Shown here piece by piece: positions 12,201-21,420 of a stretch of 64,000 nucleotides of DNA. Source of the stretch: Xylogone sp. PMI_703. Lineage: Eukaryota > Ascomycota > Leotiomycetes. The stretch is from the NCBI GenBank assembly GCA_021399445.1, contig JAJTUQ010000002.1, positions 5,828,001-5,892,000 of the forward strand, written 5' to 3'. The translations under genes were made by a program, and so were the position numbers. Position 1 is the stretch's first letter. Each line of letters starts with the position of its first letter. The notes under the pieces are model-generated. The model was not told where the DNA came from and ran no database searches. It saw only the letters and a program-made list of their open reading frames with translations.

Positions 12201-12253
12201 GCAAAAGTACCCTTGCTCTCGCTCTGATTTGTGGCTTGAGGCGGCCGGCGGTC

Positions 12254-12452
12254 GTATCCCCTCGGCCGGTGAAAACGGCTCACCTTTTGCACGACAATTA
12301 TATTTCCCTTTTTTATGCTAGGTTAGATTAGTAAGTAGTAATTTCTAACAAAAGTGTTTAAGATTATCTTGTATAAAGTTAACTGACTCGTCAAAAAGGA
12401 AAATATGATTGTCGTGCAAAAGTGAGCCATTTTCACCGGCTGAGGGGATACT
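12254..12452. repeat. Long inverted repeat / second palindromic MITE-like element
   Basis: The arm at about 12254-12314 (GTATCCCCTCGGCCGGTGAA, then GGCTCACC, TTTTGCACGACAAT and a T/C-rich tail) is the reverse complement of 12395-12452 with only about five differences over roughly 58 bp. The 80-bp centre is AT-rich. Transcribed, it would form a very stable hairpin. It begins about 50 bp after the point where MITE copy 1 is truncated, so its arrival may have caused that truncation. No coding capacity is seen. Confidence 0.8.
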
Positions 12453-12666
12453 CCTCGATGGCTTCTACAGATCGTGAAATGGGATTCAAGAATCAAGAGT
12501 GACTCGATCATATTTATATAGTCAACAATCTAAACCACACCAAACATATTCTAGCTCTCTCAATCCACCCTCTCATCTGCATCTACTCTTATTCCAGGGT
12601 CGCGTCCCTTACCTTTGATGTGTCTGAAATCGAGGAGGACATTTTGCTTCTGACTCTGCTTCTGCT

Positions 12667-14911
12667 CTAAGGACCCATGGCCTCATTCAACAGAGGCCTA
12701 ACGACTAGAGTCATGAGTGAAGAATAGAGTACACCATTTTGGAGAGCACCATAGATGATGGAAATCCACCCACCAATTGTCTTCTTGCAACGTCCGCCTA
12801 GCTGTGTGTTTGTTGCTGTCGGATGCTCTACAAAGCCTTGATGGAACGGTATGCCTAATTCTTTACGTACGAAGCGATATAGCACGCTTGAACCATTCCC
12901 GAGGAGCTCAGCTGTGTGTTGCTCCAAGCAAAATTCGTTGAACGTCTTGTTCCACACGTCGAACGCGGCCTCAGCGGCTCGGTTCTCCCACTCAAGGATA
13001 CAAGGGATCGGTACATTATCATTGACTTTTTCAAGAATAAAAGGGAGCGCCGACTCCACGAGCTTTTGGCAACGGTGGTGAAGATCTAACTTGCCCGTAG
13101 TATCCCATGAAGCTGCAAAGTGAACCTCTAAGGCTCGCTGAAGAGAATCTAGCTCCTCGGGCTTCAAGCCCGGTGTAAACGAGCTCGCGGTGACTGAAGA
13201 AATGGCCTTGACTGCTTTCCGTTTGAATAGAAGATGAAGAGCTCGAAGATCAAGCGCCTGGCATCCAGCATAGAGACTGCATGCGCACATCATTGTCAGG
13301 ACTTCAACTGCTTGCATGCTCATCCGTGCTGAGGCTAGGGCCATAGAATTCACCGACTGGTTATGCATCTCCGCTGCCTGTACGTGGAGGCTCATCGGGT
13401 TGGCCAGATAGGACAGTTCAGCCATGTAGGCCGCCATGCTGATCTCCACACCTTTCATCGTGAAAGATAAACTGGGATCATCGGCAGCAAGGCTGGCCGG
13501 GAGCCCGCCGCTCAGGGTTGGATCAACCATTTCAGTCAACTGAGCAAGCAGCAGCCGGCCAAACATCTGCATAGATAGCCGTGTCTTCTCCATGGCAGAT
13601 GTGACACTGGCTGCCTGAAAATTGCAGCCATACAGGATATCCTGTGTGTCTACGTCAACCAGGGGATTATCGCAGGAAGAGTTGAGCTCTACGGAGATTT
13701 GTTGATCTGCGAGGAGCAGATCCTCCAACTGGGGGCCAATCCACTGTGGTGCACTTCGGAGTGAGTATCGATCCTGCACCATATCCTCTCTGCGACGGTC
13801 CTTGGGCTTGCGGACATCTCGTGCGAGATATGAGTTGCCGAGGAAGAAGCTGATGTTTCGAGCAGACTCAACCTGGCCGGGATGAGGCCGTACTTGCGCC
13901 ATAAAAGGGGCAAAGCTCTCTGAACTACCATGCAGTGCCTGAGGGATCCTGGGGCATCAGTGTGTTTTTGTCTTCTCTTTGGAGGCTGGACCCACCTCAA
14001 CAGCCAGAGCCGTTAATGCTTGCGTAAGTAATGCAAGGTTTTGGGCCTTGCTCATAACTAGGGCACCTACTGCTGCGGAGCTTGCAGTTCCATTTACGAG
14101 ACCAAGGCCCTCTTTTGGACCAAGCTGCACCGTTGATAGTCCCGCAGCCTGCAGCGCTTGAGGGGCTGGTAATACTCCTCCCGCGTTACTCTCGACAAGA
14201 ATATCTGGGTTTCCCTCGATGGCCCCTGCGATATATGAAAGTGGCATCAGATCGCCCGAAGCTGATACCGAACCACGAAGGGGAACTACAGGAGCAAGTC
14301 GATGCTCTAGGAGGCCGACCATCGCTTGCAAGACCGGGAGGGATACAGCAGAATGACCACGCATGGTAGCGTTGCATCTTACTACTATAGTAGCACGAAC
14401 CCAGGCTGCCGGCATGGCTTGCTCTGGCACTGTGCTGCCCGGAGAGGGCGTCAAGATGCCAGCTTGTGTCAGCTGCATCAACGCGGCCTGGAGCTTTACT
14501 ACTTCTTCCGTTCGAGAGTCGGCGCTGCCTCCAAAACCGGTATTCACACCTGACATGTAGTTAGAATGTAATCATCTAGCAATGTAACCAGCTCACCATA
14601 GACATAATAGTCTTTCGCTAGATGATCCATGAGTACCTGAACACTATCATGCAGGCCTTGTGTAACATCTTGGCGGCTAGTAAGCCGTGGTATGCAATCG
14701 TGGCTACGTCTTGAGTCAGGGTTCCTAAGGTGGAGCAGGAAAAGGAGAACTGGTTTACTGATACTTACTATGCTACAGAGACAACATCCGCAATGTGAAG
14801 ACTGTTTCCATCTAGCTCAAAGTTCACAGCCCCTTTGCGCTTCTGTAGGTGCATCCAGCAGTCATATGCCCTGGTTAGATGAGGACTTTTCGTTGCTATC
14901 TTCGCCATCAT
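12667..14911 (-). CDS. Phenylalanine/aromatic amino acid ammonia-lyase (MIO enzyme)
   Basis: The enzyme removes ammonia from an aromatic amino acid (for PAL, L-Phe to trans-cinnamate). Exons 14911-14769, 14703-14597, 14549-13996 and 13938-12667 total 2076 nt and 691 residues, all in phase. The MIO cofactor triad is Ala180-Ser181-Gly182 in RGSVSASGDLMPLSYIAG, and the catalytic Tyr is Tyr83 in YGVNTGFGGSADSRT. VRPHPGQ and the C-terminal GGRCKKTIGGW segment are typical of fungal PAL. The substrate-selectivity pair is Leu110-Thr111, where basidiomycete PALs have His-Gln and plant PALs Phe-Leu, so the substrate may differ. Four sampled 60-bp coding lines have 57-68% G+C, above neighbouring genes. 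Opposite-oriented MITE copies lie on both sides. Confidence 0.93.
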
Positions 14912-15481
14912 TTAAGGTGTTATAGTGTTGATACCAGATTGTCAAGTTATTGTGAGGATTGCCTCCTGAGATGCGTTTGAAAAAGTCCACGGAACGATAA
15001 CTATCCTACTTACTATGTAATACTATCCCCCTCCCTCCATAATGCTTGTCACCTATCCACAAAACCCCGTGATCTGACATTCTCGTTTGCTCAAATCCCG
15101 GTATACGAGGTCAAAGAAATAGTCAAAATTTCCTAATTTAGTTTGTAAGGTCCTTACGCTCCTTGTCTAAATCTTACGCGGAGGCCTTGTCGACGTCGCA
15201 ATATTCTCCAGTTTTGCCCTTATAGGTAACAAGTATTATGGGGGGAGGGATAGTAATACGCAGCGTGAGCCACTGTAGATGTGGAGAAGTGGCGAATCAT
15301 ATTATTAACAAAGCTCGCTGATAGCTACTCTAACAGGAGAGTATTTGTCAGGATAAATACGTTTGTTATTTTTTAATCCACTTAATGAATAAAACATAAA
15401 TCGTCTGTGGTGTTGATACCGCAATAACATAATACAGAGTCCTCTATGAATTATTTATATTACCACCTCCCGAATAAATAA
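14912..15481. other. Intergenic interval holding MITE copy 2
   Basis: It lies between the PAL start and the amidase 3' end. The MITE at 15023-15253 occupies about 40% of it and starts about 110 bp upstream of the PAL start codon, so it lies in the PAL promoter region. Nothing else is recognised. Confidence 0.5.
15023..15253 (-). mobile_element. MITE copy 2, complete, 231 bp
   Basis: Both terminal inverted repeats are present: CTATCC followed by C-rich sequence, CATAATGCTTGTCACC at the left, and its inverted counterpart (GGTAACAAGTATTATGG, GGATAG) at the right. TA flanks both ends as a target-site duplication, consistent with Tc1/mariner-type mobilisation. The interior is the reverse complement of copies 1 and 3. 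It has no reading frame of its own. Confidence 0.85.
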
Positions 15482-17389
15482 CTAGCTCTTTAAGTTCTTA
15501 TCAACAATTTGGGCAATAATAAGACATTCTTCATCTTTGAACCGAGGCGTTATGATTTGAACTGCACAAGGAACACCATCAAGAAGCTCGGGATCATCTA
15601 AAGGTAGACCAAATTAGATATCAGGAACATTCAAGATGAAACTATTTTGTACTATGACGTTACGAATCAACGAGATCAAGTATTTAATGATAGAGAGATG
15701 GCGTTTTACTTACATTTAGTTGCTTTAGGAAGCGTATTGAGATCAGATCTTATAGGATCTAACTCTTTTGACACATTCGAGTATGGTATTATGCACGCTG
15801 GATACTTTCATAGTGTTAGTGAGAGTTTCTAAAGGGAGCAAGGAGGCGTACATCAAGAAGATTCCATATAGTCGTGTAAGGAGGCACGCCAAAAGTATCA
15901 TGAGGAACAGCAGTACAGTGAGCGCCAGGAGCTAGGATGGCATCCAGCTGGTTAGAGACGAATATTCTATGCCATTCGCTCGCAACTTCTTTCTGTCGGA
16001 TATTGAGGGCAGCAATATCTCTAATTGATGCTGCTTTCTTAGGTTCCCCTGTGGGTAGATTGTGAGGAATGGACTTGATTTTAGGCTCTCCACTGGCAGC
16101 AATGTGTCGCAAAGCTGTCTGGTCCGGGTCAATGTTGAAAAATTCAAACGCTAAAGTGCAAGCAGCAGAAATGCTCGCAATCTGGTTTGGCGTGATGGGG
16201 ATCACCTTATGGCCGGCCCTTCTTAAAGTATTAGAAGCTTCATTAAGAACACGCTGTACAGGCGGGTGTAGAGGAAAAGACGGATCTTCTCCTAACACGC
16301 CAATTGTAAGTTTCTCGTCTAGAGATGTTGAATGTCGTATACGTCGCCAGGGTAAGTCAAGGGCAGAGCTATCGTATTTCCAAGGATGTGCAGCTAAAGC
16401 AAGCTTGAAGAAAACCTCGAGATCAAAAACAGAATTTGCTAGTGGGCCGGCACAGGGAGTCACCCCAGGCAAACCACTAGCTGCGGCTGATTTTATACCA
16501 CCAAAAGGTACTCGCCCAGCTGTTGGTTTGAATCCATACGTTCCGCAACATAGTGCAGGAATACGAATTGATCCTGCGATATCTGTCCCAACACCTAAAG
16601 GAGATCCGCGCAAGGCCAGTAAAGCTCCCTCACCACCGCTTGAGCCACCAGCCGTTAAGGCTAAATTATGAGGGTTTAATACGCGACCGAAAAGGTTATT
16701 GTCCGAATCTGCAGTCTGTAATACTGTTAAGAGAATACCAATGAAGAATGAACCGGATTTACCCACCATCATTGTCATAGGAATATTTGTCTTGACGTAG
16801 AGCACTGCACCTAAGTCCAAGAGAAGGTCCACCAAGGCTGAATTTTTATCTGGCAAAGGATGATCAAGGAAAGAGACATAGCCCAGAGTAGTCTGGATAC
16901 CTTTGATATTGAAACCATCTTTGAGACTTATGGGGAGGCCATGGAGAGGTCCAAAAACTCTCTTTTCTCGTTTAAGATAGTCATCTAGGAACTGTGCTCT
17001 TTCAAGTGCTTGTTCAAAGAAGGTTTCGGTAAGGCATGATACCTATACAGTATGTAAGCAATGGTATGATAAGTATTGCACCCAAGGGAATACTTCCCAA
17101 TTGCTGCGCAATCGCGGCTCTCTTGCAGTAGCTTCTTGTGACTGCCACGGAAGTCAAGGTACCGTCTGCTAATTTGTGGAGTAGATCTGCAGCGGTATAG
17201 TCCTGCGTAATGCGAAGCTCCTCTTCTGATAAGATAGAACTGTTCTCGATAATACTAAAGACATCCGATCTGCGTGCTGGCTTCTTGTTATGTAATGAAC
17301 GCAGAACTTCTTCCTCAATGCGCCATTCCGGGTGGAATCCGTGAATAACACTGGGCCTGCTTCTGCGCAACACGATCTTGCCACGACAT
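15482..17389 (-). pseudogene. Amidase-signature enzyme (acetamidase-like) with two lesions
   Basis: The family hydrolyses amides to carboxylate and ammonia with a Ser-cisSer-Lys triad. The exons read 17389-17098, 17042-16767, 16715-15852, 15804-15714 and 15597-15482, which would give about 545 residues, the usual length. LPISLKDGF carries the Lys (near 138), GGSSGG the cis-Ser (near 214) and GVGTDIAGS the nucleophile (near 238). Two defects are visible. First, the MSWQDRVAQKQ start frame leaves the frame beginning EWRIEEEVLRSL near 17328-17331; exon 1 has 292 nt where 291 would be in phase. Second, the first intron begins GGAAGT instead of GTAAGT at 17097, although its acceptor and phase are normal. 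The third exon is preceded by an in-frame 51-nt intron. Sequencing error could explain the first defect; I consider the gene probably inactive. Confidence 0.85.
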
Positions 17390-18342
17390 TGTGCTAGGTA
17401 ATATGAATTGATATTATTCCGAAATACACCTGCAAAGCAACCTTTCAGCAGTTTGTATTTCTTTATTGCGGAATAAGTGTTGTAAGAGACAGCTCCCCCA
17501 GAGCAGTCGCGCGAGTTAAGTATAAATGCAATATGGGATAACTTTTAGCATGGACTCGATATGCACATATAAGATGTAGTGTATTTTATTATATGCTCTT
17601 TGGTCTGGCGAAATAGCAGAGAGGATGTTAGAGATGAAGCAACCCAGCCAATCATACGAATTTCCGCCGTGCATGACCCCAATATAGAGTGCGGTTGATT
17701 TATTTCCATTTTCGGAACTGAATCGGTTCCAGGATACACTTTTCTTAGAGAGGTTCCATATCTAAGATTAATGATCTGTATTGACCAATAACTATACTCC
17801 ATTAACGGATTGATCAGCTCACACGTCAACGTAGTCATCAACTCGGCCGAACTAGCTACTGTAATCAAATCACTCGAGCCTTAGGATGATTTGCTCTATC
17901 ACCTCAATTATCAAGCTACTTTCATGTGGTATTTGTATCATGATGTCGGATCTTAATATTAGCTATAAATTAATAAACTATACATTAAGACATAAAAAGA
18001 TATGATGTGTGCTGTATTATTGGAAGATATATATCCCATTGCTTCTATATGACTGTGAATTTGTTTGACCTAGCTTTGTCACTTGGTCTATCGGTTATAT
18101 GCAATATTAGTAGTAACGCCAGACTGTCAACCATACAATTACATTATAAGAGTTACTCTGTACGACCATCCACCACTCTTTCGCATATGACTTTAATTTG
18201 AATTGATTTACCATTGCTAACTGAAACTCATAGCTTCGTAAGAGCCAATCCGAGACTGTGCTAATAGAGTTCGGCGTTCGTAGCTATGATTTATCTACAC
18301 TGGTTTCTCAGGTTGTGTAGCTTAGCATTCTATACCACAGTC
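17390..18342. other. Intergenic interval, no gene seen
   Basis: The 3' end of the permease and the 5' side of the amidase face this 950-bp stretch. The short frames on either strand show no recognisable domain and no splice continuation. It is AT-rich, especially 17940-18010. Confidence 0.5.
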
Positions 18343-20412
18343 TTACTCCTCGTCAAATGTGACCTTAGGGCCTTTGAACCATTTGTACGCATCTACGTAG
18401 TAATAAAGCAATGATCCTACCCAGACGGATCCGTTGACGACAGCTGAATAATTCATGGCGGATGCTATAACTCGAGTCAGTAACCGATGGCTGTAACATA
18501 CAGAAATCAGATTTCTTACGGTCAGGGTTAGGTCCCTCGGTCGGGAACATGCAAAGAGTGGTTGCAAATATAAGGTAAATCACCGCAGCAATAGCAATGG
18601 GGATGCTTAGGAATCCTGTGTAGAACGCTCCGGGCCGGAACTTATCTCTTCCCCAGACGATTCTACACAGAATCGGAATTGCCCATGCGACATTGTTCCC
18701 TGCCGCTGTAAGAGAAAATAGGGCGTTAGCAGCGGCGTTATTAATTAATGAAAGCAGACCCAAAACTATTGCTGTGAGGCAAGCTGCCCACAGGGTACGA
18801 AGCGGTTGATATCCAAGTCTCGTATTGATTTTCCTTAGGAAAGTAGAAAATGGCAGAGCTCCATCTCTAGAGAATGCCCATGCTTGTCGTGAAGTGGCAA
18901 CAACCTAGTCTCGTCGTGAGAATGATATAATTTGAGAAAACAATATTCCAGGGAGAACGGCAATCAGCGAGCAGATGAAATATATCAACATACAATACTC
19001 AATCCCATGAAGAACTGCATGACCGATATAACTGACATGAACGCCAAGGCCCCGCCTTTACCCAACGCCGTGTAATAAATCTAAAGCAGTCTAGTTAAGC
19101 TCTGGATAAGGCAATACGTCTTGATGGGAACTTACCTGAGCCATTGGTTGGCCAAAAGGAGTGGCCAGAACCTCTTCGAAGTCAGTCCCAACACAGGCTG
19201 CCATAACTGCAGAAGTAAGGAAGCCAAGGACCCAACAGCCACCAATAGAACCTAAGATGCCGATTGGAACGGCCTTCTTAGGGTTTTTGGCCTCCTCACT
19301 CATATGGACACAGGAATCAAAAGCTCCGATGGTCCAGATTGGTGACAGCCAAGCGAGCATAAATGTCCATCCTGATGACCAAGTGGTTCCATTCTCCATA
19401 TGACCGAAGACATACTTTGCTGAGTTGATAGGAAGGTCTCGTACATGTCTGCCAACTGGTAAAGCAATGACAGTTGCAATAATCAAGGTAATGTTAGCAA
19501 TCACAAACCAAGTCTGTAACTTGTGCATGATGCGAGCGGCAAATGTTGCTAGGAGGCCGTGACAAAGAACGGTACCAACAAAAATAGCGTAAAGCTGCCC
19601 TCGAGATGCCGCCCAGTTCCCATCTTGACTGAGTGTTACTAAAGACACAATCATAGAGGCAAATCCATCTGAAGCTATCGTTAGCATACGCGGTACATAA
19701 GGTACACAAACACATAGATAAATATGTAAACACGTACAATCAATGGAACATATACCGCCAATCAGCCCTATAGTATTACTGTATCCCACCAAGAAACTCA
19801 AAGGGTTCTTTAGGTTATCTTTCGCATAGTAGTGAGTCCACCAGTATAGCCCTCCGGAAGTTGGGATTGAAGAGCCGAGATCGGCCTGACTATCCATTAG
19901 CATGTCTATTTTAACATAAAGTGATAAATCAACTCACTATAGCAAGCCCAACGATGAAAATGAACGCACTCGCAGTAAACCAGCCCTGCAGATTGTTAGC
20001 ATTGCGATACTTGTATCACGTATTGTCTCGATTAAGGTTTACCCAAACCATTCCAACGGGGCCGGCAGGAATGGAGAAGCTCAGAGTTGCTGAAATGGAC
20101 GGTAGAAGGCCCATGATACTAAAAGCTATTGCAAAGACTTGTACTGTAGAGTAGTGCCTTCGCAACTCTTGCTTGTATCCAATGCTCGCTTTATTTACAT
20201 GTTAGCCACACCGCTGCTTCCAAGACATGTACGGTCATATTGAAGAAGGGCTATCGAACAAGAGAAACACTGTGAAGTAGGTAAATCTTACCAAGCTGTT
20301 CAGTATCTTCCACAGTGGCAAGCTCTGGATTAAAGTCCACAAACTTCCCTGCAGTACGTAACTCATCCTCGAGTTCCATCACAACGTTATCCTCTACTTT
20401 GGGTTCCGCCAT
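18343..20412 (-). CDS. Amino acid/GABA permease (APC superfamily, Uga4-like)
   Basis: This is a plasma- or vacuolar-membrane secondary transporter for amino acids, GABA, polyamines or choline. Eight exons (20412-20292, 20188-20043, 19985-19938, 19885-19738, 19668-19136, 19080-18994, 18904-18520, 18464-18343) join in phase and give 529 residues. Characteristic segments are FSIMGLLPSISATLSFS with PAGPVGMVWG, ADLGSSIPTSGGLYWW, SEEAKNPKKAVP and SRQAWAFSRDGALPFS. The ending MNYSAVVNGSVWVGSLLYYY is typical of the Uga4 branch. The start MAEPKVEDN is followed by an acidic tail as in relatives. It is in the same orientation as PAL, amidase and the regulator next door. An operator-like inverted repeat lies about 210 bp upstream. 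Confidence 0.92.
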
Positions 20413-21420
20413 TCTGATGTCCGGATTACTCGGAATAACTGTCTACAGGGGCTTGGAGTAATGATTTTATTGAATGAATTGTAATTAGAATGGGCTAGAT
20501 ATCAACGTACGACGTATAGGTCGTGACGGTCGAGCCTTTTATGTGCAGCTTCACATATCGTCATGCACTATATGTCTAAACCATCTCTCCAACGCTAGCC
20601 AGGAAACAAGTTAGCAAATGCGGGGTCTCCATTGTCTCCATTGTTTCCCCGCAGAGTTCCCCATATTTGACGGAATGGAATAAGTTTGAGACTTGACCCT
20701 GAAACTTATATCGAGCCCACACATGACGCTTTACAATTCGCCCCATCACCCATGGTCACAATTGACTTTGAGATAACGTTAAAAAACGATGAATATGTTT
20801 CTGTAACGAAAACAGCTTAATTAATAACTCATACGGTTTGGTAACAGTGATTTGTTCAAAGTTAGCTTGTCGAGTAACTCATGATGCATAACTGTGGGAG
20901 GAGCGCCAAGCCATAACAAAGTTTTTTTCCGTTTTTGGTAAAAAATAGAGAATTCTTATCACATGACTCGTGCACTCCTAATCCCCGACGACAACGAAGC
21001 TGCCTTACCTCTTGGTTATGATCTGGAGTGCAACAGCAGGAATTAAGAAGCAATTGTAAAAGTATCATAATAATTTGACCTATTTGAAGGTAATCAATGA
21101 GCGTGGAGTCGACTGCTCGAACTATCGGACCAGTTGAATGGTAAGCCAGTAGTATCTGAAAATGCCGAGCTCGATGAAGCCAAAAACTAGGTGTAATTTG
21201 TGATAGATTTATCTAAATATTACAGAAAGATGTTATTACACGCATGGAGATCTCAGTGGAACGAGAAGAAAAATAAATATTCTGAATTCAAAGCTTGGGT
21301 TACAGATATCTCCGCTAGTATTTGAATATATCGAAGGCAATATACATCATATCTCGCCAGCTCCCCAAATCAGGCGGTATAACAATGCCATTGCTCCTCG
21401 TAACGAATGATGGAAGTATA
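20413..21420. other. Permease promoter and regulator 3' flank
   Basis: No gene is supported. The only structured feature is the inverted repeat at 20619-20653. The stretch TTTGAGATAACGTTA at 20768-20782 recurs inverted near 41814-41828, hinting at another dispersed repeat that I could not delimit. Confidence 0.45.
20619..20653. promoter_or_regulatory. Operator-like inverted repeat upstream of the permease
   Basis: Perfect 7-bp arms TGCGGGG (20619-20625) and CCCCGCA (20647-20653) enclose two tandem copies of TCTCCATTG. The element is about 210 bp upstream of the permease start codon, where fungal activators commonly bind. Which protein would bind is unknown; C/G-rich half-sites suit zinc-finger or Zn2Cys6 factors. 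Confidence 0.4.

Noticed and set aside
14640..14770. Apparent frameshift between PAL exon 1 and the YGVNTGFGG exon
   Set aside because: An intron from the GTAAGT at 14768 to the AG at 14705-14704 restores phase exactly (TA|C CAC GAT), so no lesion is needed.
19680..19740. Cys-rich insertion in the permease reading frame
   Set aside because: It is an in-frame intron (GTACGTG to CTTCAG) retained in the open frame; removing it yields the conserved GGICSIDYGFASM.
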